A stretch of DNA of 64,000 nt from assembly GCF_001425945.1 (NCBI RefSeq), contig NZ_LMEB01000009.1, positions 291,686 to 355,685 on the forward strand. The letters are read 5' to 3'. Shown in pieces: positions 47,140 to 56,631 of the stretch (positions are counted from its first letter, which is position 1; each line of letters opens with the position of its first letter). The notes beneath the pieces were generated by a model. That model saw nothing but the letters and a program-made list of their open reading frames with translations. It was not told the origin of the DNA and did not search any database. The translations under genes and the position numbers were made by a program. The stretch is from Brevundimonas sp. Root1279 (lineage in GTDB: Bacteria; Pseudomonadota; Alphaproteobacteria; Caulobacterales; Caulobacteraceae).

Positions 47140-47242
47140 CCGCTCATCCCCGCGAAAGCGGCTTGCGTGCACGTTCGCCGGTCCGGACGCGCAAACGTCA
47201 AGCTGGAGCGAACTGGGTCCCCGCGTTCGCGGGGATGAGCGG
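47140..47242. repeat. Extragenic inverted repeat with GC-rich hairpin
   Basis: CCGCTCATCCCCGCGAA (47140-47156) is inverted exactly at 47226-47242. The right arm also forms a tight hairpin of its own, TCCCCGCG-TT-CGCGGGGA (47218-47235). The element fills the 136-bp gap between chorismate mutase and the end of panC. CATCCCCGCGAA-type repeats are widespread in related genomes; it could also act as a transcription end for the two convergent genes. Confidence 0.8.
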
Positions 47243-47257
47243 AAATCGGGGGCGGTC

Positions 47258-48115
47258 TCACACCGCCATATTGTCGATCAGCCGCGTCCGCCCGATCTTG
47301 GCCGCCGCCAGGACGCGGGCAGGGGCGTCCGCCACGGTTTCAAAGGCCGACAGGTCGTCCGTTCGGCGGATGGCGACGTAGTCGACGCTGTCGAAGCCTG
47401 CCGCCAGCAGCGCCTGGGCCGCCTCGGCCTCCAGCGGAGCGACCGGATCGCCCAGCGCCGCCTTGGCGCCCGCTTCGGCCAGAATGCCGTTCAGGCGCCG
47501 CGCCACGGCCAGATCGGCCTCGCTGAGGTAGGCGTTGCGCGAGGACAGGGCCAGGCCGTGGCCGTCGCGGATGGTCGGCAGCCCGATGATCTCGGTCGGG
47601 ATGTCGAGGTCGCGGACCAGCCGGCGGACCACGATCAACTGTTGAAAGTCCTTCTCGCCGAAGACCGCCACGTCGGGCTGCACCTGATTGAGCAGCTTGG
47701 ACACCACCAAGGCCACGCCGCCGAACATCTGCGGCCGGAAGGCGCCTTCTAGGCCCTCGGCCGGCGCGCCGACGCTGATCGTCGTGGTGGCGTCCGGGCG
47801 GTACATCTCCTCGACCGACGGCGCGAACATCAGGTCGCAGCCTGCTTCGGCCAGCAATTCCGCGTCGCGGCCCTCCTGTCGGGGATAGGCGCCCAGGTCC
47901 TCGTGGGCGGCGAACTGGGTCGGGTTGACGAAGACGCTGGCCACGACGCGGTCGGCCCGTTCCTTGGCCTCGCGCACCAGGGCCAGATGGCCGTCGTGCA
48001 GGGCGCCCATAGTCGGCACGAAACCTACGGTGAACCCTTGGCGCTTCCACGCGCTTACAGTTGTGCGCAGGTCGGCGACAGGGCGGACGATGGCCACGAG
48101 TGGAGTATCGGCCAT
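47258..48115 (-). CDS. panC: Pantoate-beta-alanine ligase (pantothenate synthetase)
   Basis: PanC joins pantoate and beta-alanine with ATP to give pantothenate. The 285 residues hold the ATP signature FVPTMGALHDGHLALV (HIGH-type), VFVNPTQF, VFGEKDFQQL and LALSSRNAYLS. ATG 48115 (MADTPLVAIV) is selected; the frame runs much further only by chance. It is divergent from the SPOR lipoprotein, with 76 bp for both promoters, and is followed by mipZ further on. Confidence 0.96.
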   Translation of the reverse strand: MADTPLVAIVRPVADLRTTVSAWKRQGFTVGFVPTMGALHDGHLALVREAKERADRVVASVFVNPTQFAAHEDLGAYPRQEGRDAELLAEAGCDLMFAPSVEEMYRPDATTTISVGAPAEGLEGAFRPQMFGGVALVVSKLLNQVQPDVAVFGEKDFQQLIVVRRLVRDLDIPTEIIGLPTIRDGHGLALSSRNAYLSEADLAVARRLNGILAEAGAKAALGDPVAPLEAEAAQALLAAGFDSVDYVAIRRTDDLSAFETVADAPARVLAAAKIGRTRLIDNMAV

Positions 48116-48191
48116 GGTTAACAGTGAGACCTTTCGGCTTAAGGCTGATCGTAAACTAGGCTGCAAACCCCGGCGTGCGAGTGTGCCGCTT

Positions 48192-48839
48192 ATGACGCCG
48201 AGCCTTATGATCCGTCCAGTGCTGGTCTGTCTTGCCGCCGCAACCGTTTCGGCTTGCGGCGTCGTCAACGCTGATCCGCACCGCTTCGAGAATTTCGCCG
48301 AAAACGTCGCCGCCATTCCGGTCTCCGAGGACCGCACCCCGGCCAGTAACGACGCGCCGGCCGCCACCGAGCGCGCCGAGACAGGGCCTCGGAAGCCGCT
48401 CACGGTCGAGGTCATGGATCCGCACGCCCTGTGGGACGCCCGCGACGGTCTGATGCCGGCGATGGCTCCCGCTCTGGCGGAAGCCGCTGCGCCCGCCGTC
48501 GTCGAGGCCGCAGTCCAGCGCATCGCGGCCCGCCCGGCCGAGGCCGCGCCCGCCGCCAAGCCCGCCATCCAGGTCCGACCGGCTCCGGCCGTCCGTCAGG
48601 GCGGTAACCTGGTCCAGATCGGCGCCTACTCCAGCGAGGCCGCCGCCCGCGCCGCCTGGGCCCGTCTGAAGGGCGGCCAGGCGTCCTGGGCCCTCGAAGG
48701 TTTGACGCCGGTCTATGAGAAGGTCGACGTCAACGGTCGTCAGCTGGTCCGTCTCAAGGTCCGCGTGCCGGGCGCCGGCGCCGCCGCCGTCTGCGCCGCC
48801 GCGGGCATCGACGACCCCTGGTGCCACCGCTCCGCCTGA
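48192..48839 (+). CDS. SPOR-domain lipoprotein
   Basis: A 215-residue lipoprotein. The signal (MIRPVLVCLAAATVSAC) ends in a lipobox, so the in-frame ATG at 48207 may be the true start. An Ala/Pro-rich linker follows, then a C-terminal SPOR domain (NLVQIGAYSSEAAARAAWARL ... LVRLKVRVPG) that binds denuded septal glycan. SPOR proteins act at division sites, which fits the mipZ neighbour. Confidence 0.82.
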   Translation: MTPSLMIRPVLVCLAAATVSACGVVNADPHRFENFAENVAAIPVSEDRTPASNDAPAATERAETGPRKPLTVEVMDPHALWDARDGLMPAMAPALAEAAAPAVVEAAVQRIAARPAEAAPAAKPAIQVRPAPAVRQGGNLVQIGAYSSEAAARAAWARLKGGQASWALEGLTPVYEKVDVNGRQLVRLKVRVPGAGAAAVCAAAGIDDPWCHRSA

Positions 48840-48901
48840 AACCCGCCACAGCGGCCCGCTAGTCGTACGGCAGCGGTCCACAGACGCCTAAGCGGCCCGC
48901 G

Positions 48902-48954
48902 TTGACGTGGGGGCGCGCTGCCGCGACTCTCCTCCTGGGGTCGCGTGTCGAGTC
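48902..48954 (+). promoter_or_regulatory. mipZ promoter with two GANTC (CcrM) sites
   Basis: TTGACG at 48902-48907 is followed after 17 bp by GACTCT at 48925-48930, so the GANTC site GACTC sits in the expected -10 position. A second GANTC (GAGTC) is at 48950-48954, near or just after the start of transcription. In Caulobacter crescentus mipZ is a known CcrM-dependent gene, so conservation of the sites is informative. Confidence 0.6.
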
Positions 48955-48980
48955 GGCGGCTGTTCAGAGGTTGAAAATCC

Positions 48981-49823
48981 ATGGCTGAGCCTACGGTCAT
49001 CATCGTCGGCAACGAGAAGGGCGGGGCGGGCAAGTCCACCCTCGCCATCCACATCGTCACTGGCCTCCTGCACGCGGGCAAGAAGGTCGCCATCATCGAC
49101 CTGGACCTCCGTCAGCGGTCGCTGGCCCGGTTCTTCGCCAATCGCGCGGCCTGGACCGCCGGCAACGGCTGCTTCCTGCCCATGCCGTTCGAGGCGGACC
49201 TCGGCGACGGCAAGGCTCTCGCCCAGGCCCCGTCCGCAGAGCAACTGGAGAGGTTCGGCGCCGCCTTCTCCGCCTCCAAGGCGGAAGGCGTCGACGTCAT
49301 CCTGATCGACACCCCCGGCGGCGACACCGTCCTGTCGCGCGCCGCCCACGGCTTGGCCGACCAGATCGTCACCCCGATGAACGACAGCTTCGTCGACTTC
49401 GACCTGCTCGGCACGGTCGACCCGGTGAGCCTGGATCTGCTCAAGCCCTCGATCTATTCCGAGAGCGTCTGGGAGGCCCGCAAGCAGCGCGCCATCGCCC
49501 TGGGCCGCACCGCCACGATCGACTGGATCGTCGTCACCAATCGCCTGGCGGTGGCCGAGGCGCGCAATCGCCGCCGCCTGGAAGAGCGAATGGAGAAACT
49601 GGCCCGCCGCGTCGGCTTCCGCATGGGCCCCGGCCTGCGCGACCGCGTCATCTACCGCGAGCTGTTCCCGTTCGGCCTGACCGTCGCCGACCTGTCCAAC
49701 GAGGTGCGTCCTGTGGCCGTCTCCCTGGCCCACGTCGCCGCCCGCCAGGAGCTGCGCAACCTGATGCAGGCCCTCGGCCTCGACGGCGGCACGCTGAACA
49801 CGCCGCTCGAAGCCGCCGCGTGA
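48981..49823 (+). CDS. mipZ: MipZ, ParA-type regulator of FtsZ positioning
   Basis: A 280-residue P-loop ATPase that forms a bipolar gradient through ParB and keeps FtsZ rings at mid-cell. The deviant Walker A is NEKGGAGKSTLAIH, followed by DLDLRQRSLARFF, LIDTPGGD and VTPMNDSFVDFDLLGTVDPV. The MipZ-specific GPGLRDRVIYRELFPFGLT near the C-terminus is conserved. The ATG has GAGG ten bases upstream. Promoter GANTC sites suggest cell-cycle control by CcrM. Confidence 0.95.
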   Translation: MAEPTVIIVGNEKGGAGKSTLAIHIVTGLLHAGKKVAIIDLDLRQRSLARFFANRAAWTAGNGCFLPMPFEADLGDGKALAQAPSAEQLERFGAAFSASKAEGVDVILIDTPGGDTVLSRAAHGLADQIVTPMNDSFVDFDLLGTVDPVSLDLLKPSIYSESVWEARKQRAIALGRTATIDWIVVTNRLAVAEARNRRRLEERMEKLARRVGFRMGPGLRDRVIYRELFPFGLTVADLSNEVRPVAVSLAHVAARQELRNLMQALGLDGGTLNTPLEAAA

Positions 49824-49827
49824 CGTC

Positions 49828-50247
49828 TTGAGCCTGGTCTGGCTGGCCCTGGCGGCGATCGCCGTCTGGGCCCTGGTCCGTCTGGGCCGTCAGACCGAGC
49901 GGCCCGGCCGCGCCCATTGGCGGGTCGCCGCCACCCTGTTCGCAGCCGTGATGACGGCCGGCGCAGTGCTCCTGGCCGTGCGCGGCTCATGGATCGCGGC
50001 CCTGGCGCTCGCCGGCGCCGGCGTGTGGCTGAGCGTCGTCTCCCGCCAGCGCGCGGTGGAGCGTCGCCCGGAGGGGATGACCCTGTCTGAAGCACGGTCG
50101 CTGTTGGGCGTCTCCGCCGACGCCACGCCGAAAGAGATCAACACCCAGTGGAAGCGCCTCATGGCCCGCGCCCACCCTGACCAGGGCGGCACGGAGGGGC
50201 TGGCGTCGCGGCTCAACGCGGCGCGGGATCGCCTGCTCAAGGACTAG
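49828..50247 (+). CDS. Membrane-anchored DnaJ-domain protein
   Basis: A 139-residue protein with two or three hydrophobic segments (from the N-terminus to about 70) and a C-terminal J domain (MTLSEARSLLGVSADATPKEIN, then HPDQGG with the essential HPD). Such TIM14-like proteins stimulate DnaK at membranes. The TTG start lies 4 bp after mipZ. It converges with topA. Confidence 0.83.
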   Translation: MSLVWLALAAIAVWALVRLGRQTERPGRAHWRVAATLFAAVMTAGAVLLAVRGSWIAALALAGAGVWLSVVSRQRAVERRPEGMTLSEARSLLGVSADATPKEINTQWKRLMARAHPDQGGTEGLASRLNAARDRLLKD

Positions 50248-50263
50248 GGGCGCCGGCGGAAGA

Positions 50264-52888
50264 TTACTCCTCCGCCGCCGCCGCCTTCTTGGTCGCTGTC
50301 TTCTTGGCCGGAGCCTTCTTCGCCGCCGGCTTCTTCGGAGCCGCGGCCTTTTTCGCCGGCGCCTTCTTGCCCTTGGCCGGAGCCGCGGCGGCGCGAGCCG
50401 CCAGCAGCGGCAGGGCCGCCTCCAGCGTCAGGTCCTCGGGCGCCGTGCCCTTGGGCAGGGTGGCGTTGATCTTGCCGGACTTCACATAGGGGCCGAAGCG
50501 GCCGGCCATGACGTGGATCGGCTCGCCCGTCTCCGGGTGCGCCCCCAGGTCTTTCAGCGGCGCCGCAGCGGCCCCACGGCCGCCTGGACGGCCGGCCCGC
50601 TTCTCGGCCAGCAGGGCCACGGCGCGGTTCAGACCGACTTCGAAAACCTCATCGATGTCAGAGACATTCGCGTAAGTCCCCGCGTGCTGCACGAAGGGAC
50701 CGTAGCGGCCCAGGCCCGCCGTGATCGGCTTGCCGTCCTCCGGGTGCATCCCGACCTCGCGCGGCAGGGCCAGCAGGCGCAGGGCCTTGTCGAGGTCGAT
50801 CGAGGCCGGCGACCAGCCCTTCGGCAGGGACGAGCGCTTGGGCTTGTCCGCATCCGGCGGCGTGGTTTCCACATAGGGGCCGAAGCGGCCGATCTTGAGC
50901 GAGACTGGGGCGTTGGTCTGCGGATCGACGCCCAGCTCGCGGTCGCCGCTCTCGGCCGAGCCGTTCTCGGCGTCGGGGGCCGCGACCGGGCGAGTGTATT
51001 TGCACTCGGGATAGCGCGAGCAGCCGATGAAGGCGCCGAAGCGGCTGGTCTTCAGGCTCAGCTGGCCCTGGTGGCACAGCGGGCATTCGCGCGGATCCGC
51101 GCCGTCTTCCTTCTGCGGGAAGATGTGGGCGCCCAGCGACTCGTTCAGCGCGTCCAGGATGGCCGTGGTGCGCAGCTCGCCGGCGGCGCTGGTGGCGGCG
51201 TGGAAGTCCGTCCAGAACTCGCGCAGCAGAACCTTCCAGTTCAGATCGCCCGCCGACACTTCGTCGAGGCGCGTCTCCAGGGCGGCGGTGAAGTCGTACT
51301 CCACCCATTTGGAGAAGAACTGCTCCAGGAAGGCCGTGACCAGCCGTCCCTTGTCCTCGGGGTAGAAGCGGCCCTTGTCCGAGCGCACGTATTCGCGGTC
51401 GCGCAGGGTGGTCAGGATGGAGGCGTAGGTCGACGGGCGGCCGATGCCCAGCTCTTCCAGCTTCTTGACCAGGGTGGCTTCCGAATAACGCGGCGGCGGC
51501 TCGGTGAAATGCTGCTCGGTGCGGATGGCCTCGACCTTGGCGGTCGCGCCTTCCTTCAGCGTCGGCAGGCGGGTCGAGTCGTCCTCGTCGTCGGCGCCGT
51601 CCTTGGGCTTGTCGTCACGGCCTTCCTCATAGACGGCGATGAAGCCGTCGAAGGCGACCACCTGGCCGGTGGCGCGCAGGCCCGTCTGGCCGTCGGCGGT
51701 TTCGACCTCGACCGTGGTGCGGTCCAGGCGCGCCGATTCCATCTGGCTGGCCACCATCCGCTTCCAGATCAGCTCGTAGAGCCGCTGCAGGTCGCTATCG
51801 AGCCGCAGGCTCTCCGGCGCACGCGCGATGTTGGTCGGACGGATGGCTTCGTGCGCCTCCTGGGCGTTCTTGGCCTTGGTCTTGTAGTAGCGCGGCTCCG
51901 AAGGGACGTAGGCCGGGCCGAAACGCTCGCCGATGACCTGGCGCGCCTGCGCGATGCCCTCCGGGCTGACGAACAGGCCGTCGGTCCGCATGTAGGTGAT
52001 CAGACCGCCCGTGTCGTCGACGCCTTCGTACAGCTTCTGCGCCGCCTGCATGGTGCGCTGGGCGGTGAAGCCGAGCTTGCGCGCCGCTTCCTGCTGCAGG
52101 GTCGAGGTGGTGAAGGGCGGCGAGGGCGAGCGCTTGACCGGCTTCTTCTCGATCGCCTTGATCGTGAAGGTCCCGGCGTTGATCGCCTCGCGCGCCGCCG
52201 TGGCCATGGCCTCGGAGCCGATGTCCAGGCGCTGCACCCGCTTGCCCTCGTGCTTCACCAGACGGGTGGTGAAGGGCGGGCTGTCGGCGGCCAGGTCGGC
52301 CTCCACGGACCAGTATTCCTGGGCCTTGAACTTCTCGATCTCCATCTCGCGATCGACGACGATGCGCAGGGCGACCGACTGTACACGGCCGGCCGAACGC
52401 GCGCCCGGCAGCTTGCGCCACAGCACCGGCGAGAGGTTGAAGCCCACCAGGTAGTCCAGGGCGCGGCGGGCCAGATAGGCCTCGACCAGCTCCATATCCA
52501 GGTCGCGCGGCGCGGCCATGGCCTCGAGCACGGCGTTCTTGGTGATGGCGTTGAAGGTGACCCGCTGGACCTGGGTGTCCTTGAGGACCTTCTTCTTGGT
52601 CAGGATCTCAAGCACGTGCCAGCTGATCGCCTCTCCCTCGCGATCCGGGTCGGTGGCGAGGATGACGCGGTCGGACTTCTTGGCGACCTCGGCGATCTCG
52701 GACAGGCGCTTGGAGGCCTTGGCGTCGATCTCCCACGACATGGCGAAGTCGTCGTCGGGCAGCACGGACCCGTCCTTCGACGGCAGGTCGCGGACGTGGC
52801 CGTACGAGGCCAGGACCGTATAGTCCGGGCCCAGGTACTTATTGATGGTCTTCGCCTTTGCGGGGCTCTCGACGACGACAAGATTCAT
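50264..52888 (-). CDS. topA: DNA topoisomerase I
   Basis: TopA relaxes negative supercoils. The 874-residue protein has the TOPRIM domain (VVESPAKAKTINKYLG, ATDPDREGEAISWH), the active tyrosine in TYMRTDG, one four-Cys zinc finger (CPLCHQGQ ... GCSRYPECKYTR) and then several Topo C-terminal repeats without Cys (KIGRFGPYVE, GLGRYGPFVQ, MAGRFGPYVK). The last 45 residues are Lys/Ala-rich (KKAPAKKAAAPKK), a histone-like tail common in alphaproteobacteria. It is last in the pyrB-pyrC-plsY-dprA-topA run. Confidence 0.96.
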   Translation of the reverse strand: MNLVVVESPAKAKTINKYLGPDYTVLASYGHVRDLPSKDGSVLPDDDFAMSWEIDAKASKRLSEIAEVAKKSDRVILATDPDREGEAISWHVLEILTKKKVLKDTQVQRVTFNAITKNAVLEAMAAPRDLDMELVEAYLARRALDYLVGFNLSPVLWRKLPGARSAGRVQSVALRIVVDREMEIEKFKAQEYWSVEADLAADSPPFTTRLVKHEGKRVQRLDIGSEAMATAAREAINAGTFTIKAIEKKPVKRSPSPPFTTSTLQQEAARKLGFTAQRTMQAAQKLYEGVDDTGGLITYMRTDGLFVSPEGIAQARQVIGERFGPAYVPSEPRYYKTKAKNAQEAHEAIRPTNIARAPESLRLDSDLQRLYELIWKRMVASQMESARLDRTTVEVETADGQTGLRATGQVVAFDGFIAVYEEGRDDKPKDGADDEDDSTRLPTLKEGATAKVEAIRTEQHFTEPPPRYSEATLVKKLEELGIGRPSTYASILTTLRDREYVRSDKGRFYPEDKGRLVTAFLEQFFSKWVEYDFTAALETRLDEVSAGDLNWKVLLREFWTDFHAATSAAGELRTTAILDALNESLGAHIFPQKEDGADPRECPLCHQGQLSLKTSRFGAFIGCSRYPECKYTRPVAAPDAENGSAESGDRELGVDPQTNAPVSLKIGRFGPYVETTPPDADKPKRSSLPKGWSPASIDLDKALRLLALPREVGMHPEDGKPITAGLGRYGPFVQHAGTYANVSDIDEVFEVGLNRAVALLAEKRAGRPGGRGAAAAPLKDLGAHPETGEPIHVMAGRFGPYVKSGKINATLPKGTAPEDLTLEAALPLLAARAAAAPAKGKKAPAKKAAAPKKPAAKKAPAKKTATKKAAAAEE

Positions 52889-52981
52889 AGGGGGAGGTGC
52901 GCCTAAGGAGGGCTTTGAAGGGGCGGGAACGTGGTTGGCGCGAGGGCCGCTGTCAATCGGCGTCCGGTCCGGTGGGTGATT

Positions 52982-54076
52982 TCACGTCGAAACCAGCCCG
53001 CCCGGCAGCAGGCTGGCGCGCCCGGCCAGACTGAGTTCCAGCAGGGCGGCGGCGACCGGTCCGATCGGCAGGCCCAGGGCCCGGGCCAGCTCGTCGCGCG
53101 GCGTCGGCGTCGGGGCGAGCAGGGCGGCGACTCGCTCAAGCAGCGCTTCGTCGACCTCGCCGGGGGACGTCTCGAACGGATTGTCCGCCGTGGGTTCGCG
53201 CAGGGTGCGTAGGGTGGAGAACGCTCGCTCCACGTCCTCCAGCCCCTCGCACAGGATCGCCCCCTGGCGCAGCAGCTCGTTCGGCCCTTTGGAGCGCGGG
53301 TCCAGCGGCGAGCCCGGCACGGCGAAGACGTCGCGGCCCTGTTCGCCGGCCAGCCGGGCGGTGATCAGCGAGCCGGACTTCAGCTCCGCCTCGACCACGA
53401 TCACGCCGCGCGACAGACCGGAGATGATGCGGTTGCGGCGCGGGAAGTCCCTGGCTTGAGCCCGGACTCCGACCGGGCTCTCCGAGACGATGCAGCCCTT
53501 CTCGACGATCTGGGCGTAGAGGTCGGCGTTGTCGGGCGGATAGACGTCGTCGACCCCGCCGCCCAGCACCGCCACCGTCCCGGTCGGCAGGGCGCCCAGG
53601 TGGGCCGCCCCGTCGATGCCGCGGGCCAGGCCCGAGACCACCACATGCCCGGCCTCGCCCAGTTGCTGCGCCAGGCCCCGGGCGATGCGCTGGCCGCCCG
53701 CCGAGGCGATCCGCGCCCCGACGATGGCGATGCAGGCGTCGAGCATCAGGGCCGGGTCGCCCAAGGTCCACAGTAGGGGCGGGGGCGGATCGACCGCCGC
53801 CAGCATCGGGGGAAAGTCCGCATCGCCCAGCACCAGCAGCCGCGCGCCCAGGCGCTCTCCGGCCGCGAGTTCAGCCTCGACCTGTTCGACCGGGGGCAGG
53901 GCGTGGCCATGCCCGCCGCCGCGGCGGATCAGGTCCGGCAGGGCCTCGACGGCGCGTTCAGCCGTGCCGAACCGCTCCAGCAGTTGTTTGAAGGCGACCG
54001 GGCCGACCCGATCGGTGCGCGCCAGCCTCAATCGGGCGAACCGCTCCGTCTCCGGCAGCGGCGCCCCGCGGCTCAA
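52982..54076 (-). CDS. dprA: DNA-processing protein DprA
   Basis: DprA binds incoming single-stranded DNA and loads RecA during transformation. The 364 residues have an N-terminal SAM-like region, the Rossmann core ([55 protein letters not shown]) and a C-terminal winged helix (about 300-364). Its start overlaps the plsY stop as ATGA. No other competence genes lie in the window. Confidence 0.94.
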   Translation of the reverse strand: MSRGAPLPETERFARLRLARTDRVGPVAFKQLLERFGTAERAVEALPDLIRRGGGHGHALPPVEQVEAELAAGERLGARLLVLGDADFPPMLAAVDPPPPLLWTLGDPALMLDACIAIVGARIASAGGQRIARGLAQQLGEAGHVVVSGLARGIDGAAHLGALPTGTVAVLGGGVDDVYPPDNADLYAQIVEKGCIVSESPVGVRAQARDFPRRNRIISGLSRGVIVVEAELKSGSLITARLAGEQGRDVFAVPGSPLDPRSKGPNELLRQGAILCEGLEDVERAFSTLRTLREPTADNPFETSPGEVDEALLERVAALLAPTPTPRDELARALGLPIGPVAAALLELSLAGRASLLPGGLVST

Positions 54077-54711
54077 GCCTTCTTGCCGCCGATGCGGGGT
54101 TCGGTCCCCTTGAGCAGGCGCCGGATGTTCTCGTGGTGGCGAATCCAGATCAGCACGGCGGTGAAGATCGCCAGCACGAAGATCGGCTGCGGCGCAGGCA
54201 GGCCCAGCGCGGCCAGGGGCAGCAGGGCGTAGAACGGGGCGGCGGCTGAGGCGACCAGGGCCGACAGGGACGAGATGCGGAACAGGGCGGCGACGATCAG
54301 CCAGGTCGCGCCGGCCATCAGGCCCAGCGGCCAGCAGGCGGCGATCAGCAGGCCGAAGAAGGTCGCCACGCCCTTGCCGCCCTTGAAGCCGAGCCAGACC
54401 GGGAAGAGGTGGCCCAGGAAGGCCGCGCCGCCCGCGATGGCGCCCGCGACCTCGTTGCTGAACAGCATGCGGGCGATCAGGAGCGCGGCCGCGCCCTTGC
54501 CGGCGTCGAGCAGCAGGGTGGCGATGGCCAGGTCCTTGCGGCCGGTGCGCAGCACATTGGTCGCGCCGATATTGCCCGAGCCGATGTTGCGCACATCCCC
54601 GGCGCCTGCGGCGCGGGTCAGGATCACCCCGAACGGGATGGAGCCCAGCAGGTAACCGCCCACCGCGACGAGCGCGAGCGTCCCTACAGCGGGTCCGACC
54701 AGATCCTGCAC
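54073..54711 (-). CDS. plsY: Glycerol-3-phosphate acyltransferase PlsY
   Basis: PlsY transfers acyl groups from acyl-phosphate to glycerol-3-phosphate at the inner membrane. The 212-residue protein has about five to seven membrane segments and the family motifs [27 protein letters not shown] and [12 protein letters not shown]. It overlaps dprA by four bases. Confidence 0.95.
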   Translation of the reverse strand: MQDLVGPAVGTLALVAVGGYLLGSIPFGVILTRAAGAGDVRNIGSGNIGATNVLRTGRKDLAIATLLLDAGKGAAALLIARMLFSNEVAGAIAGGAAFLGHLFPVWLGFKGGKGVATFFGLLIAACWPLGLMAGATWLIVAALFRISSLSALVASAAAPFYALLPLAALGLPAPQPIFVLAIFTAVLIWIRHHENIRRLLKGTEPRIGGKKA

Positions 54712-54753
54712 TTCATCCCCCTTACGGTCGCAGCGTGAATAGCATGCCGAGGT

Positions 54754-55350
54754 TCATGTGAACCAGCACCGGTGCCAGTGTCCGGTGATTCGGGTGCAGG
54801 TAAGGAGGTCGCCGCCCCACAGTTCCTGCACATAGGGACGCGCCGTGTATTCGCCTGCGCCTCCCGCGCCCCAGCCTCGGGCGGTGAGCACGGCGTCGGA
54901 CGGGTCGTGGATCACCGCGCTCCAATTGTCGGCGACGCCGACGGGTTGGGGGAAGGCGACACGAACCGGAGGGCCGGGTTCAACCAGATATCTCACGCCA
55001 TGCGCTGTGCCTTGTCGTGGAAGTCCGGGCGCCTCCTCCACGACCTTCGCATAGGCCGCCTTGTGGGACTCGAAGCTGATACGAAACCATAGCCAGCCTC
55101 CCCACTGGGGCAGGGGAGCCAGGACAAGTGCGGCGCCGGCGCCAACCAGCACTATAGTCGGAATCCAACGGCCGCTTAGCAACAGGTTCGCCAGGAGGGC
55201 GAGGCCGACACAGCCCCAGGCGAGCTGAATCATCGTGCCGAAGATGAAGATCGCTTCGAACATCCAATCGGATGCCAGGAGCAGCAGGGCGGCGATTACG
55301 AGCCAGGCGCTAACGACCAGCCAGTCCGGACGACCGCCCCTCCATCTCAT
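54754..55350 (-). CDS. Hypothetical membrane protein between pyrC and plsY
   Basis: A 198-residue protein with four hydrophobic segments in its first half (WLVVSAWLVIAALLLLASDW first) and a soluble C-terminal half (VAFPQPVGVADNWSAVIHDP). I do not recognise it. It lies 3 bp from pyrC and 42 bp from plsY, so it is part of the operon, yet those neighbours are usually adjacent in relatives, which suggests a local insertion. Confidence 0.62.
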   Translation of the reverse strand: MRWRGGRPDWLVVSAWLVIAALLLLASDWMFEAIFIFGTMIQLAWGCVGLALLANLLLSGRWIPTIVLVGAGAALVLAPLPQWGGWLWFRISFESHKAAYAKVVEEAPGLPRQGTAHGVRYLVEPGPPVRVAFPQPVGVADNWSAVIHDPSDAVLTARGWGAGGAGEYTARPYVQELWGGDLLTCTRITGHWHRCWFT

Positions 55351-55353
55351 ACG

Positions 55354-56631
55354 CTAGACCTTCCGAACGCCGCCCACCCAGGTTCCGAGAACCTTGCCCT
55401 GCAGGCGCCGTCCGTCGAATGGAGAATTCTTGGATTTTGAGTGCAGACGCTCTGCATCGATCACAACCGGCGCGCCTGGATCGAACAGGACGAGGTCCGC
55501 CGGCGCTCCGGCCTTGAGCACCCCGGCGTCCAGCCCAAGCAGGGCCGCCGGCCCGGCGGTCAACGGCCGCAGCACGTCCAGCAGGTCCAGGCCTTCCTGA
55601 TGGTGCAGGGTCAGGGCGGCCGGCAGCAGGGTCTCGAGCCCGATCGCGCCCGGGGCCGCCTCGGCGAACGGACGGCGCTTGTCTTCGGCCGGGGCCGGGG
55701 CGTGGGCGCTGGTGATGGCGTCGATCAGGCCTTCGCGCACCGCCTCGACCAGGGCCTGCCGGTCGCTCTCGGGGCGCAGCGGCGGGTCCATCCGGTAGAA
55801 GGTCCGGTAGTCGCCGATGTCGATCTCGTTGAAGCACAGGTGGTTGACCGAGACCGAGGCGGCGACCTCAAGTCCCTTGCCCCGAGCCCGCGCCAGGGTG
55901 GCCAGCGCGCCCTCGGTCGAGATCTGGTCGACCAGGAAGCGGGCGCCGGTCTGCTCCACCAAGGCCAGGTCGCGCTCCAGCTGGATGCGTTCGGCGATGG
56001 CCGGGGCCGACGGCAGGCCCAGACGAGTGGCCAGCTCGCCCGAGGTCGCCACCGCGCCTTCCGACAGCCAGGGCTCGGCCGGGCGGCAGGCGATCAGGGC
56101 GTTGAAGGCGGCGGCGTAGCTCATCACCCGCTGCAGGGTGCGGGTGTTGGCGATGACCTTGTCGACGTCGGTGAAATAGAGGGCGCCGGCCTCATCCATC
56201 AGGCCGATCTCGGCCATGCGCTGGCCGTCGCGGGCCTTGGTGGCCGCGCCCGCCGCACGGACGTTCACCAGCTCCAGCGCGGCGCCGCGCCGCTGGATGT
56301 GGTCGATCATCGCCGGATCGTCGATGGCCGGGTCGGTATCGGGCTGAACCACGATGGTCGTCACGCCGCCCGCCGCCGCCGAAAGGGCCGCGGACTTCAG
56401 CGTCTCCTTGGGCTCGGCGCCCGGCTCGCCGGTCTTGACCCGGATGTCGATCAGGCCCGGCGAAAGGCAGAGGCCGCCCGCGTCGATGACCGTGACGCCT
56501 TCGGGGGCCGTGGCCCCTGCGCCACGAACGACCTCTGTGATGCGGCCGTTCTCGATCAGTACCGCGCCCGGGCCGTCATAGTCCGTCGCCGGGTCCAGCA
56601 GGCGGGCGTTCAGGATGGCGAGAGCGCTCAT
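55354..56631 (-). CDS. Dihydroorotase homologue lacking catalytic residues (PyrX/PyrC' type)
   Basis: A 425-residue amidohydrolase-fold protein beside pyrB and overlapping it by four bases. The zinc-binding HxH of active dihydroorotases is replaced: the strand reads [14 protein letters not shown], with Arg64 and Lys66 at the His positions. The catalytic Asp of the ATDHAP motif is also changed (TSAHAPAP, Ala309). This matches the non-catalytic PyrC' subunit that stabilises aspartate transcarbamoylase in pseudomonads, so an active dihydroorotase must be encoded elsewhere. Confidence 0.85.
   Translation of the reverse strand: MSALAILNARLLDPATDYDGPGAVLIENGRITEVVRGAGATAPEGVTVIDAGGLCLSPGLIDIRVKTGEPGAEPKETLKSAALSAAAGGVTTIVVQPDTDPAIDDPAMIDHIQRRGAALELVNVRAAGAATKARDGQRMAEIGLMDEAGALYFTDVDKVIANTRTLQRVMSYAAAFNALIACRPAEPWLSEGAVATSGELATRLGLPSAPAIAERIQLERDLALVEQTGARFLVDQISTEGALATLARARGKGLEVAASVSVNHLCFNEIDIGDYRTFYRMDPPLRPESDRQALVEAVREGLIDAITSAHAPAPAEDKRRPFAEAAPGAIGLETLLPAALTLHHQEGLDLLDVLRPLTAGPAALLGLDAGVLKAGAPADLVLFDPGAPVVIDAERLHSKSKNSPFDGRRLQGKVLGTWVGGVRKV

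Noticed and set aside
50264..50440. Frameshift at the end of topA because of the Lys/Ala-rich tail
   Set aside because: Such tails are normal in alphaproteobacterial TopA and the frame ends at a proper stop.
55354..56631. Active dihydroorotase PyrC
   Set aside because: The HxH zinc ligands and the catalytic Asp are replaced, so the label is restricted to a non-catalytic homologue.
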